The notes under the pieces: model-generated
Told to the model about the DNA's origin: nothing
Databases searched by the model: none
Seen by the model: the letters and a program-made list of their open reading frames with translations, nothing else
Made by a program: the position numbers and the translations under genes
DNA from: Turbatrix aceti
Taxonomy: Eukaryota; Nematoda; Chromadorea; Rhabditida; Panagrolaimidae
Reading direction: 5' to 3'
Assembly: GCA_963969345.1 (NCBI GenBank)
Contig: OZ017766.1
Location: forward strand, 8,308,001-8,372,000
Length of the DNA: 64,000 nucleotides
Part shown: piece after piece, positions 1 to 13,026 of the stretch
Layout: each line of letters starts with the position of its first letter
How positions within the stretch are numbered: position 1 is the first letter of the stretch

Positions 1-2125
1 AGACCAAAAATCAGCCAACAACCAAAAACGTCCCCCACAACAGATATTTTTTGGCTCAATGAATAACATTTGAACAACGAGATTTGTGGTCATTCGTAAA
101 AAAGTATGAAACATTGTACACACACGCAAATGGCACCAAAAGTAAGCAAAGTTGCAAAGTTTGTATATTATAAATATACATTATATGTAGTCTCGGTCTC
201 CTACATAGAAGGCCAACCGGTGACCATCACAACAACTATGTATTTACGCTCACAAAAAAATGACTCGAATGGACATGTTCCATTAAAAAATTTGTATCGA
301 TATTCATTACCCGCAATGGACAAAATCCATTAATTCTCGAAAAAAACTTTTACCCGTAAAAGACAAAATTCAAAATTTGAGAAATGGAAAATGTCTTTTA
401 TATTGAAAAGATTTTGACCCTCGAAAAAACAAAAACAGATGCAAACTAATTTGCATGTGTGTTTTAAATGAAAAATGTCCATTAAATTGAAAAGACTTAT
501 TGATAATCAAAAACAAAAACAAATGCAAAATAATTTGCAAGTGTTTGTGGCGATGGGTTTGAAAAAATGACAAAAGTCGAAAACGAGCTTTTGTCATTTT
601 TTCTTCTTATCGTGATTCTCGGCGCGATTTTTTGCGCATTCTCGCATTATGAACTTAAAATTATAATAATTTTTGTCCTATCGTTTTCATTCATGTTTTC
701 ATTTGTGTTTGTTTATAAGTGCTTTGCTGCTATGTTGTTTCCCTCCGTCGTATATTTTCTGCTCGCCGTCAACGGCTGTGCTACATAGACGAATTGTTGA
801 TTGACTCCAACCATGGTAAGAATTTTGCTCGAGTAATATTTACTGTTTGGGGTTTGCATGACATGTGTTTTTCTAACAAAACCGTATAGTCGTCAGTTGG
901 CAATGTTGTGGTTTTGATTCTGCGTGTTGTTAGTATTTTGAGGTTGGCGTTTGAGTTTTGGGAAGAATAGGTTGATGACGATTGGATAGAGATTTGTGGA
1001 TTATGGTGTTTCAAAACTGCATGCGTTGCCAAAGCACTACTATACAACTTGTTAGAAAAACACATGTCATGCACCTCAAGACCATTTTTTTCATGAAGTA
1101 TTTTCATTTTTTAGGATGCCAATGTTATTGCCGCCGCCGAAATCGACATCTTCGGAATCGTCCTCAAGCTTCTCTCTCGTCGAATCAATCAGATCAAGTG
1201 ACTGTTCGCTCGACAACGTAATTTTTTGTCTGTTTGAATGTAATTTATTGTTTATATGTATGATATCGTTGGTAAATAGAAGTGGCATACTGTAGCAAAA
1301 CGCGTGGGTGGAATGGGGTCAGAGCAGAACGAATTCGCAGCGAAAGAATATTCATGACACTTTGCCAAGCTTTGGGGAATGGACATTGTCTTTCAAGGAT
1401 AATGGACTTTATCTATTCAACCCGAGGGAATGGACTTGTCTATTATTGCATGAAACGATTGACATGTCCATTACTTGGGATTGACATTTCAATTACCGGT
1501 GAATATCATTTTTTTGTGAGCGATGACAACAACAACAACAACACGGCTGGTTGGTTGGTTGGTTGGTTGGTGGACGAATGAATTGTTCATGAAGCGTCTC
1601 GTCCACCTGGTTACTAAATATGTATTTTTAAGGATGCTACGAATTCCCGCGTGCATCTTTGACGTCGTCAAAAATTAGTCACCAAACACAAAAATCGCGG
1701 ATTTGACAAAAATCCACGATTTTGGGGACTAACGAGACATAAATAAGCAAAGTAATTTTTTTGTATTGTACATAAATTGACCAAAAAATAAATGATTGTC
1801 GATTCCCACTGCCCCCCGTCATCACTCCAGGATTTGGCCTAAATCCCATACTTTGGAGGCGTATTACGCCAAAAAAACCAAAAAAAGCAATATCCATAAA
1901 AACTAAATTTTTTGGATGAAAATTGTCACCCACGAAAAAAAAGTACAAACAAATGACCAAAAACCGGGAATCGTAAAAATTTGTCAGGCCTAAAAAATTG
2001 TCAGCGAGCAAAAAGCAAATGGCAAGTGATAAAAAATTCACTTGCGTTTGGCGTTTTAAAATAAATAAAAAAAAATTACTTGTGCCTGTTTTTTGGTGGG
2101 GGCATCCAGGGGCACCTGTTCTAAC
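1..2125. other. AT-rich noncoding stretch, no supported host gene
   Basis: No open frame here has a recognisable domain or convincing splice structure. It contains a CAA microsatellite followed directly by a GGTT microsatellite (about 1529-1573). A short diverged repeat fragment at about 850-1107 is listed separately. The remainder is A/T-rich sequence with homopolymer runs. Confidence 0.6.
850..1107 (-). pseudogene. Diverged repeat or gene fragment related to 6.94-7.18 kb
   Basis: The minus-strand sequence beginning near ATGACATGTGTTT and running through an encoded HAVLK motif to ACTCAAACGCCAACCTC resembles plus-strand sequence at about 6978-7110. Both can encode a short stretch with HAVLK followed by a Ser/Thr/Gln-rich region. 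The two copies differ by small indels and substitutions. I do not recognise the protein. Because the second copy lies inside a TIR-bounded element, a transposon-derived origin is the simplest reading. No complete gene can be built around either copy. Confidence 0.3.
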
Positions 2126-2329
2126 CAGAGTTGAGGAAACTTTCAGTTTTTTTTGTTCGCAAACGAACACAAACAATTTTTTTCAGAATTGTTCAAAAAA
2201 CCGAACAATCGCGAACAATTTTGACCTTGTTCGCGAACGAACGCGAACAAATAAATATAAGAAAAATTTGTTCGCGAACGAACACAAACAGGAAAAATCG
2301 AATATGTTGACAAACGAACGCAAACACTG
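2126..2329. mobile_element. hAT-like MITE, short copy (GTTCGCGAAC family)
   Basis: About 204 bp rich in GTTCGCGAAC palindromes and GAACGAACACAAAC runs. It starts with a CAG-type terminus and ends in CACTG. It is flanked by gttctaac on the left and gtcctgac on the right, an imperfect 8 bp duplication of the kind hAT transposons make. The left terminus is diverged, so this boundary is the least certain of the family. Confidence 0.5.
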
Positions 2330-2337
2330 GTCCTGAC

Positions 2338-2730
2338 CAGAAATAGACAAACGTTCGTGTTTGTTCGAGTTCGTTCGCGAACAAAGGTAAATTTTCCGAA
2401 GAATTAAAACAAACAAAAATTTAGGAAAAATCAGTTTAAAGGTGCTGAAATTGATGTTATTTTTCCAAAAAATGACAAATAGTGTCAACTGCCTTCGGAA
2501 ATAAAAAGTGTAGGAAAACTGTCACCAAAAACGTGAAAACGCATAGTACCGAAGTTTACGTTTTTATGCCCAGTTTGGACTAAATTTTGTATAAACTGTG
2601 CTAAAAATCTGTTCGTTGTTCGTTCGCGAACACTGACAAAAATGTTCGCGTTCGTTCGATTTCTCGAACAAAATTAACAAAATGTTCGTGTTCGTTCGAA
2701 AACAAAAAAACGGATGTTCGCTCATCCCTG
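2338..2730. mobile_element. hAT-like MITE (GTTCGCGAAC family)
   Basis: A 393 bp element. Its right terminus read inward is CAGGGATGAGCGAACATCCG, the family terminus also seen near 14.67, 47.9 and 56.8 kb. The interior closely matches the copy at 47914-48368, sharing the CAAAAATTTAGG, AAAATGTTCG and CTGCCTTCGG blocks. Flanking octamers gtcctgac and gttccgac resemble each other. No transposase frame is present, so it is non-autonomous. Confidence 0.7.
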
Positions 2731-5700
2731 GTTCCGACTGTCCTCCGAAATGAAGGAGAGAGGGGGTGCAAAAAGAGTTGACAGGAAAAAAAAATATTAT
2801 TTAGGCGAACATTGACAGAAAAAAAACAACACATTTTGTTTGACACCCGCGCCGGAACGAACCGTCAACAGTCAGTCGACAACAGTCGAAGGAAATGTGT
2901 AATATTATGTATTTAGTATGTAACACAACCCGAACTGCAGAATGTACCCAGCAATGTCTGGGTTTTCTGGGAACCAAAAAGATGAGCAGCAAGCAAAAAA
3001 GTATTTAGCAAACAAACGCAAACAAGCATGTTCGCCGACTCCATGTGCCGTTGGCACAGGTAAACTTTGATGAACTTTGGTGAACTGAATATTTAGTAAC
3101 GCTGCCAGAACCCAACCCTGGAGCACGGGGGCTGGCGTTGGAAAAATAAATAAATACATGCAACAAGTTTCTGCAAAAAAAAATACATAACAAAAACGTT
3201 GCAGAAAATTTTTTATGTATTTTTTAAAGGATGACTCGCGGAAAAAAATTTGAAGAGCAAAGGTGCAACCGGAAATTGGAGGCTTTGTGCCGGGAAGGGA
3301 ATTCTTGGGATTACAGTATCCCAAAAAATAGTTTTTTTTCGGACAACGGTGCATTTTTTTTGCGACAACGGCGGTTGTTAAGCAAAATTGACTTCTGTCC
3401 GTTTTATTAGAATTAAAATTATTTATTTGTTTTTTTTTTGAAAAATAACCAGGAAGCAAAAAAGTTTAAAATTAGATCGTATGTAATCATAATTATTATA
3501 CATATACGCCACCGCCAAAAAAAAAATTTCCTGGTGAGTCAAAAAAAAATTCTCAGAAGATTGTTACAGTATCCAAGACGTTCTTTAGTCAAATGATATT
3601 ACATAGCATCATCCTGGGTCATCGAGGATGAAGCATACAGCAACGTGGACTCATTTAAATTATTCCACCAAAATGCAAAAAAAAAATTTGAGGCCAAATC
3701 TTCTCCTCTAATTTTTTCTAGCGAGGTGCACAAATTGCATTGGATACTAAATATTTAGTAAATATTTCCTTGAAGATAAAAAAGATTTGCTCCGACAGTT
3801 TATTTAGTATGCAGAAAAATGACTGACTGAATGACGTTCCTCATCCGGAGAGGACAATTATGAGAATAGCCAATTGACGCAACCCTCAGGTGGTCGTTTA
3901 ACTGCCGCTAGGGGCAAACTTTGCTTCTTCCAGGTATATTTATAAAAAGTGTAGGGATTTGTACTGAGAAAAAAGTTGCCATTGAAGTTCAAAAAGATCA
4001 GCGGGAAAAATTAAACCACTGAGTAATGGTGAAATAAATAAATAAAATAAATTTATGTACATACGCACAAAAACTATATAAATATATGTATTGCACATAA
4101 AAGATATATGTATAAAATTTTAAACATAAATGTATTAAATGGAAAAAATATTGTTTTGTAATTATACATATATATATAAAAATTGTCATCGTCACAAAAT
4201 CGTATAGAAAAAAAAAACAAATTTTGCAGCTCAAATAAACAGACCAGAAAAATTTCATGGATCATGACACAAACTTGGTGTCGTGTCCCGGCCGTCTAAC
4301 GGAAAAGGCGGGAGAGACAAAACAAAACAATTCAAAGGCAAAAGGACAAAAAACGTAGTAGTATCTGTGACGTCACGTAGAACATAAAAAAATGATACAT
4401 ACAATTAGACTTGGTTTTGCAAAAAAAAAGGAACCGCATGCAACAAAAATTTTACGGTAATTACAGTAATTCAACTTGAAATAATAATATGCGATTTTTT
4501 TTTGGTTTTTTTTTGAAAAAAAATTTTTGATGCATTTACAAAGTTCCTGGCGGGTGTCATTACATAATATTTACAAGGCTAAAGGGGGGGCCCCCTACGG
4601 GGGCCCCAGGAAGGGAAAAGGAAGGAAGGGGAAGGCAAGGCAAGGCAAGGTAAAGGCATCAAGGAAGGAAGGATCAGAAGGATCGTAAAATCGAAAAGGA
4701 TCGTCTATCGTTTTGTTGTTTATTTTCTTTTTGCCCGTTTTTCGTTTATCTTTTACCGGTCATAATTTTACCGATAGAAAATAATTATTTTTTGTTATTA
4801 TCTTTTAGAATAACCGACGATTTTCATATTATCGAAATCAAATCAAATACATATAATCGTTTTTTGACCCGCTTTAAAAATATTGGAATACATAAATATA
4901 ATGGGGGCCCCTTCGGGGCCCCATGTAATTTGTTTTACGCTTTTGTAAAATATAAGTAATAATGTTGCTTTTCAATATCGCGCATCTTTCGCCATCACCT
5001 AATAAATCCTCGCCCGCTGCAACCGCTTATTGACCCGTTTCAAAGCATAAAACCAAACACAAAAAAATATTCAAAAAATATGTACTAACACTAACACTGG
5101 GGGCTAGGAAAAATAGCAATTCAACAAAAATCATAAAATTATGATACATAAATCAAAATTAATAACAACAATCACTTGTTTTGCCATCTTTCGCCATCAC
5201 CCAATCGCCCACTGTCACCGCCGTTGCGGTTCTCTCGACTGATGGCATGTGCGCCGTTCGCCTCTGCACCCGCTGTCTGGTCCGCCCCCTTACCATGGAT
5301 TTCATTTTGTGAATGATCAAAAAATTGAATTATTCAAATTAATTTTTAAAATTTTGAAAAAATGTTTTTCATCTTCAGCAAAAAATGGCAATGCTATTGA
5401 TATCACATTTGCCCCTACCCCAGTTACTGGCACAAATTATTTTTTTGTAAACCAAAAATTCAAATTTGTTCATTTTTGATTTTTAATCGTCAAATGACCC
5501 ATCATTATGATTGCCTATTTCCGAGGAATTCAAAAATATTTTTTTCAACATTTTTAAAATTAATTTAACAGAATCGTTTTTTTGTCTTACGCAATCGCTA
5601 TCGTCCTTGCGCTATCGCTCCTCGCTCGCTCGCTCACACTCACCCACTTGACCCTGCGCCGCGGCGCGCTCTCCCCTCCTCCCTCCATCGCGCTTTCGCC

Positions 5701-6185
5701 ATTTTTGATGACAAAATTTTGACAATTATGATAAAGCGCGCATTATCTTTTTCAAATGAATGCCTCCGGACCTAATGGCCCGCCAAACCGTTTACAGCGT
5801 AAAATTTGGATTTTATCGAATATACATACCGTAAAATTAAAATTGTGTCTTTGCACAAACATCCTACTATTATAAGAGGTAATAATACATACTTTTTTTT
5901 GGGACATGGTCACTTTGCAAAAACCAACCGCGAGTGTTTCTGGCAGTTTACAGTGATTTTGTTAACCAAAAAAAAATAGAAATAGGGGGGTTGCAATAAT
6001 CAACGGTGCCGGCAGCGGCCGCGGCCGTCGTCCAAACGCTCTAATTTTGTCAAAAATGTCCTGTCCTGTCCGTTGTTGGACAGAGGGTTCTGTGAACGAA
6101 TTGTGCTGCAGACCTGCAGCAAGCAGTACATAGTAGTCCTCGGGATGGTCTGCATTCCGTAAAAAGCCCCCCCCCTCTAATAGTA
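2731..6185. other. Noncoding stretch with GC-rich hairpins and a polypurine tract
   Basis: No gene is supported. Two GC-rich perfect hairpins stand out in AT-rich surroundings: 4587-4607 (GGGGCCCCC arms, 3 nt loop) and 4904-4922 (GGGGCCCC arms, 3 nt loop). A purine-rich GGAAGG/GGCAAGG tract follows the first at about 4608-4700. A CTTTCGCCATCACC motif occurs near both 4985 and 5188. Short ORFs in this stretch lack recognisable features. Confidence 0.55.
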
Positions 6186-8635
6186 CTCACAAAAAAAAAA
6201 TTTCGGTCATTGCTTTCTGAAAAGCAATTAATTGATGTCGGGACAGCAAAATATTGCTAAGTTAGCTGCCTTAAAACCGCGTTGCTTTCGGGAAAGCAAT
6301 GTTGGTTTTGCATAACATTGCTTTTTAGACAGCAATAAATTGCTATTCTGCAAACCACGTTGCGGCCAGTTTTGCGTTGGTCTCAGCACGAAAAGCGTTG
6401 GCAAAGCGTGACGAACCCCCTTCCCGTTGCTGCTTTTTTGGCCCCATACGCCCCTTCGATACGGTATTAGGTACGGTATTTATTATTATTACAACAAACA
6501 ATGAATACAACAAACAAAAAGAGAAAAAATAAAGAATTCCAAAAACTTGTCGTTAGGCACAGCAGATTCAGTCATCTTGCCCGCGGGCCAAAAAGATCTT
6601 GACGCGTTTTTCTGGACGACGGTAGCGTGTTGTCATCGTCGACAAAGCGGCAGATTACTAACATTATGTCGACGTCGGAGTAAGGATGATGCCATTTTTA
6701 TTACAGCGATACATGGGTTGACATTTGAAGTAGCCTAAAAACAACTCATCAAAGGAGTCATCAAAAGGTTCAAAACTCACCAAAAAAACACCGGCACGCA
6801 CTTTGACGGCGGTTACGTTAAGCCGGATGATTAGAGAATCGTGATGGGTTTCTCGTCGACGACAGAAGTGTGTAAAACCATTGAAGTAGCCTGAAACGCA
6901 AATTGACACGTTTGTTTCTCAGGATGAGTGTAAAAAGGCAGAAAAAGGCTGTAATACCAAAAAATTCATTAACAACCAACAAATGACATGTGTTTACAAT
7001 TTTCGAGTTACCGTGAGTTGGCAAAGCATGCGGTTCTGAAGCGCCGACGATCGACAATATCGGTAACCTATCATCAGCCTAGTAATTCCCCAACTCAAAC
7101 GCCAACCTCAAGAACCTATCAACAAGCGAAATCAGAACAGCAGCATGGCCAAGCCACGATACAACGAATTTTTTCAAAAAAATGTCATTTGAAAGCCCAA
7201 AAAATCTTCCCACCCCCTCCCCAAACTCACCAAGGTTGCTGCCAGCCACTGTCCTGTCATCCTGCCGCTTCATAGTAGTCCATGGGTAGTTGCAGCACAA
7301 AATATACGTCGAAGAGCAAGCGAAACAACAACAAATAGAAGCAAAAGTCATCAAAATGAAGAAAAAACAAGAAAAAATTCCAAGTCTTAGGGCTGCGAAC
7401 TCGTCCGATCGCGTTGCCAAATTTTCGCGTCGGGAGTTGCAAAAACGAGATGTGACGCCTGTGTGCGCGTTTTGAACAATTCGATCAAACTAATTATTTT
7501 TAAAATTCAAAAACTTTGGTCAATTATTACGTATGTTTCTGAAATTTTAGGACGTGGTCAAATGAAATTTTGTCTATCTAGTGGGTATACTACCGTTTTA
7601 CAAAATTGTCATTTTTGAACAAATTGAGTAGGGTGTACTAGAAAAATCGTATCTTAATGAATAATAAAGTTAGAAACCCAGTTTTTTAAGCATTAGACGC
7701 ACAAGAAAATTTTCTATCTAGCAAAAATTTTTATTCTTACTGTTACCATTAAAAAACTATGAGAAAAAATGACATTTTCACGAAATACATAATTTTAGGA
7801 CTTTTTTAGGAACTTGATCCAAACATGAGTTATACCAGTGAATTCTCCAGTATCTTTTTTATCCACTCTGAAAATTTCAGAATTTTATCTCTCTTCTGTG
7901 CGCAGGTGCATAATTTTTTCTAGACCCTACTTTTTTTAGTTTTTCGACCTCAGAAATTTTGAAAGTAGGGTTCGGAAAAAAAATCAGCACGACGCGCGTT
8001 TTCAATGTAAAATTCTGAAAAGTTGGGACCTGAGGTGAAATTGAACGCTGAAGCCGATAGAGTCCATTTCGTTTTCATGTTTCTTATCAGAAATTTTTCA
8101 CATCAAATTTTGTCGGAAATTTCAATTTTTTAGAAACTTGTAGGTTGACATGGTATCCTTTTTTGTGAATCGGAAGTTAGGAAATTTTGTTGTGCTTCAG
8201 AATTGCTTTTGTCTGCATTTCTAGCTCATTTGGTTCATGTGCTACAATTTTTCTACCATACCTCCTTGGATTTCAATAATTTTGATCGAATCCAGAAAGT
8301 TTGAACATTTCATGCTACAGAACCCACTTTGTTCTGTCTGTAAAAAAAATTTCACATAAAAAACTCAATTTAGAAACGAAATACAATTTTTCAAAATTCT
8401 GTACCAAATCGACGTCGAGAAAAGAACAGTTAGTTGCGCGCAACGTGCGATAGTGTCTGCAACTTGGTGCGCAGAAGAAAAAGCTGCAGCAATTCAAAAT
8501 TTTTTTGCTTACTATTGCTTACTAAAAAGCAATACGCATGTTGTAACGTTCATATTGCTTGCTGTCAAACAAATAATTGCTTAGCACAAAGGAAAATTTT
8601 CGACGACATATTGCTTGTTTAAATTTTTCTGTGAG
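6186..8635. mobile_element. Putative 2.45 kb non-autonomous TIR element with TA target site
   Basis: The ends carry short inverted repeats: CTCACAAAAAAAAAATTT on the left, and on the right, read inward, CTCACAGAAAAATTT. Each is flanked by a TA dinucleotide (6184-6185 and 8636-8637), as expected for Tc1/mariner-type insertion. Both subterminal regions are packed with TTGCTT/AAGCAA motifs (6210-6350 and 8500-8630). The interior has only short frames, including the HAVLK fragment shared with about 0.85-1.1 kb and a basic frame at 7290-7475. No transposase motif is seen. The superfamily is an inference from the TA flank. Confidence 0.5.
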
Positions 8636-10808
8636 TATGAACCACCGTGCTTGAGACAAATAAAAAAGTGGCTATTCTGTCTGATTAGGCGAGACAAAGG
8701 CTGATGATGACGGAAATGTGTGAAAATCCCGTTAGTCACGGTCGGGAGAGGGGTTACACGTATTTTTGGGACTTGCAGCAACTACATACGAAGAAGAGAC
8801 GGGGGCCGTAGGACGTGCGACTAAATATATACATATATGTCTTGCGGGGACGAAGGGAGCTATCATAATTTTAACAGTTTGTACTTTTAAAAAATTTAGA
8901 AAATAATTTCTTTTTTATGTTTTTTAAATAAAAGAAAAATAAATATAACAATGTTTTATCTGAAGAAAATAGCGAAATAGTTTTTTAGTTGAAAATATTT
9001 TTTTTTAATTTCTCTGTGATTAATTTGAAAATGTTTTGTGCAAAAATTTGATTTCTATCAAACATTTTTTTTTAATTAAAAAAAATTTTTTTAAAAGCTC
9101 AAATATTGATAAAAGAAAAAAAATAAAATTCGTACTTTTATGGTATTTAAAAAATATTTTTAGATTTGTTGACATTTTCCATAAAAAAAATATGGAAGCC
9201 AGAGATCACAAATGATGCCAAACTAAATAAGTAAGTTTAAAAACAACATAACGTCGCATTTTGAGAAATTAATTTTTCATTTTGCACCTTTAATAATTAA
9301 TTCGCAAGAAAAAAATCATGTGCATGTTTGTTCATTTTCAATTTCTTACGGTAGCTCAAGCACAAAAATGTGGTTTGTTTTCTAGTGTCACAGGTTGTAC
9401 TCAACTAATATTACGTCACTGATGTAAGCGTAGGCGAGCGTAGACGAATTCGTGGGAAATGATCCCAGAACTTTTTTTGTTTGACTAAAAAAAGGCATGA
9501 AAGGCACGATTTCACGTCAGAAGGCATAATCATAAATTTTTGGATTTTGACGGAAAAATGGAATAAAAAGAAAAGAAAAGAAAATAGTATGTAAAACCGA
9601 CACAGTGTGGTCATGGTGACTCATGACAAGAAGTCGAAGGAGTCAAAAAAAAGAGGATGAAGAAGAAGAAGAACACATACGAACGTCGTCATCGTCATTA
9701 TTGCCATCCTGTCGGTTGGATTGATAACAAGACATCGTAATTCACTACTCGGATAAATACACAAATAATATATTTGTTATTCTCCTAAGGGAAAGGACAA
9801 CCAGGTACGGAGGATGACCGTTTCCAGACAACGGTGCTCTCAAAAATCTGATGGCTGATAAACAGGTTTAGGAGAATTACACAAATTCTCACCAAACATC
9901 ATTCATTCGTACAAATGATATATGTATATTTTTTTGTCGCTGCATGAAATGGAATTTGTATCCTACTACATACAAAATAAATAAATCCCTTTTGCTTTTG
10001 TCTTTGCCTTTGCAATTTGCACTTTTTTGTTCTCCACGAGAAAAATGAAATACACTAAAAAGAAAAAAAATTACTGGGTTGTCTGTCTGTCAGCGGGAAA
10101 AAAAAATCAAAGACCACCAGGATGCCGTGAATCATGCATGCCACAGTTTTGCTGCAAAATGCTGCGTCATACTGAACAACAAAACGTTTTTGATTATTAG
10201 TCTGTAGATGAAAAAAAACGAAGATGCATGGTGTACATAATTTAGTTTACGTTGTTTGTATTATACTTATATTTAAATATATTTTTTTAATTATGTATTA
10301 CATTACAAATAATAATGACCAACTAAATATCTGTGTGTGTGTGAGTGAGTATTCACGCTCCAGGCACATGCAAATGATGCACAAAGATTTGTATCTATGT
10401 ATCTTTATTTATTTATTTATTTTTCAAGAGCAAGCGCAGGCGGCATAAACAAAAGTGCAAAACACCGTAAATGCCATTGCCTAGGTTAGACAGTCTCTCA
10501 GGTGTGCCCAGGTGACATATATGTACGAGAACATCCGCTCCCTCGAGAAAAAGAATTTGTTCCGGAAAACAAAAAAAATATGCAAGGTCATCAAAAAAAT
10601 TACAGCTATCAGGTGTGGGCCACGTTGCACTGTTGTTAAATACGTGGACAATATCGTAAGCAGCTTACGTATTATACTTTTTTTTCTAAATTCGGACTGG
10701 GTTTTTTTGGTCAAAAAATAGATAAATACAATGTTTACTCCGCTTTTTTGAAAAAAAAGCTCCTATACCGACATTTTTGAAAAAAATTGTATTGCTCCGG
10801 TTTTTAAC
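8636..10808. other. AT-rich noncoding stretch
   Basis: Long A/T homopolymer-rich sequence with scattered microsatellites such as GAAGAA near 9658 and GTGT near 10332. I see no gene, RNA gene or bounded element in it. Confidence 0.6.
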
Positions 10809-12412
10809 AGACACTCTGCGAGCCGATTTAGGATCGAGGACACATCATTTTGACACTTTCAATAGGTTTGAGTCAGAGTTGTAGGCCTTGGGGGGAAAGG
10901 TCCAAAGCCGCGATATTTTATTTTATAAAATTCGGATTCACGAGATTCGGCTTCAGAAGTGTTTTTCATAAAAAATAGTGTCATGTGCTACGTTGGTCAT
11001 GAATAATTCTGAAAAATTTAATATAGGGGTTTCTGATAACGGCGGATCCAATGACATATTCAGAATTTTTTTTCAGTTACGGTAATTATCGATTTTGTGA
11101 TATCATAGGTTTTCAAACCGCTATAATATTCGGATCTCAAACTTAAGCGGTAATTCGATATGCCTATCATCTTCCCCGTTGTTTTTTGTATCGGAAAATG
11201 TAAAACACAAAAAAAAATCGCGTGCCCAAGGTTGTCATAAATTTTAATTTATGCTCCAGACTCGACACCGAAGCCCTGCGCGCAACGTGCACGCATGATT
11301 TTGCGCTGCTGCACACGCGTATTGACCTTTATTTTTTAGACACATGCCTAACTTATTATAAAAACCGTTTTTGGAACCATTCAATAGGTGTGCCAAGGCG
11401 GGAAGGTGTACAGTAGTCTTTTTTCCAAGCTTCACCTGTAAAATGCCTGAGGCTATTAGCCGTGAACATTTTGACAAAAATGACCTATTCTATCTTTTAG
11501 AGAATTCAATTCTCTATGGAGTTTGAAATTTTCAGATTTCTACCTTTATTTTTGGGTTCGGTACATTAATCTGCCGACGCCCTTTTTTAAGAAATAAAAA
11601 TCTCATTATTTGAAGTCAAATTTAGAACATGTTGGGCAAATTAAGCTACAGTATCCAAAAATAACGGCAAAAATCTGAAAATTTTATACACCATAGAGAA
11701 TTGAATTCTCTAAAAGATAGAATAGGTCATTTTTGTCAAAATGTTCACGGCTAATAGCCTCAGGCATTTTACAGGTGAAGCTTGGAAAAAAGACTACTGT
11801 ACACCTTCCCGCCTTGGCACACCTATTGAATGGTTCCAAAAACGGTTTTTGTAATAAGTTAGGCATGTGTCTAAAAAATAAAGGTCAATACGCGTGTGCA
11901 GCAGCGCAAAATCATGCGTGCACGTTGCGCGCAGGGCTTCGGTGTCGAGTCTGGAGCATAAATTAAAATTTATGACGACCTTGGGCACGCGATTTTTTTT
12001 CGTGTTTTGCTTTTTCCGATACAAAAATCAACGGGGAAGAAGATAGGCTTATCGAATTACCGCTTAAGTTTGAGATCCGAATATGATAGCGGTTTGAAAA
12101 CGTATGATATCAAAAAATCGATAATTACCGTAACTGAAAAAAAATTCTGAATAAGTCATTGGATCCGCCGTCCTCAGAAACCCCTATATTAATTTTTTCA
12201 GAATTTTTCATGACCAACGTAGCACGGAGCATTATTGTTTATGAAAAACACTTCTGAAGCCGAATCTCGTGAATCCGAATTTTATAAAATAAAATATCGC
12301 GGCTTTGGACCTTTCCCCCAAAGGCCTACAACTCTGACTCAAAACATTTGAAAGTGTCAAAATGATGTGTCTTTCTCCCCACCTTGGTCCTAAATCGGCT
12401 CACAGAGTGTCT
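10809..12412. mobile_element. 1.6 kb fold-back element: long near-perfect inverted repeat
   Basis: The left arm (about 10809-11572) is repeated in reverse complement as the right arm (about 11639-12412), leaving a spacer of roughly 65 bp. Outer termini are AGACACTCTG and its complement CAGAGTGTCT, with TTTAA close to both ends. The arms differ by scattered substitutions and small indels. The same short peptide frames appear once per arm in opposite orientation, which is a trivial result of the symmetry. No transposase is encoded. It is best read as a fold-back type non-autonomous element. Confidence 0.75.
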
Positions 12413-13026
12413 TTTAAATTTTTTTGTTTTTTTCAGGATTCTAAATTTTTTTTGCTCTTTTTTTTCTCGCTCTTGAGCAGAGCAGGAGCGAGATTTGGGG
12501 TGCACCGCACATATTTTTTTTTCGTTTTTTCTGCAGAAATGCAAAAATTGACTAAAACGGAATTTTATAAATATGTATATTTTTTTACAAAATTATTATT
12601 TTTATTTTTTTTACTGTTTTTTTTTATTTTTTTTAAACTTTTTTTAAAATTTTTTTCCCTATTTTTTGTTGTCGCTGCGGGAGCACACAATCAACATAGT
12701 AAGCCGATATCAATGATCAAAGTGCATCCTGACGTGGTTTTTGATTCAACCAACGGACACAGATTGTCTGGAAACTTCCCAGGTCTCAGTTCCACGGTCC
12801 CCGGAAAACTGATAAGACCCTAGATCGCGCTTTTTGTTCCGGCCAGCGACCGCGCTTATCTAAATACTTTCTATTTTTTTCTACAAATACAATCACAGAT
12901 CCTGGTTTTTTTCTTTTTTCCTTTCCCTTTCCAAGTTAAGCTCCTCTCCATTTACGGAAGTACATTTTTATTATCAATATTAATCAAATAAAACCAAGAA
13001 AACCCTTATGGCTGGTGACCCAGAGC
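12413..13026. other. T-rich spacer and 3' UTR of the aspartic protease
   Basis: A T-rich tract spans 12415-12665, followed by ordinary intergenic sequence. On the minus strand an AATAAA polyadenylation signal lies at 12967-12972, about 55 nt beyond the stop codon of the adjacent protease gene. Confidence 0.6.

Noticed and set aside
11222..12024. Two copies of a short peptide frame (CSRLIASG and its mirror) as a gene
   Set aside because: They are mirror images created by the fold-back element, with no start context or known domain.
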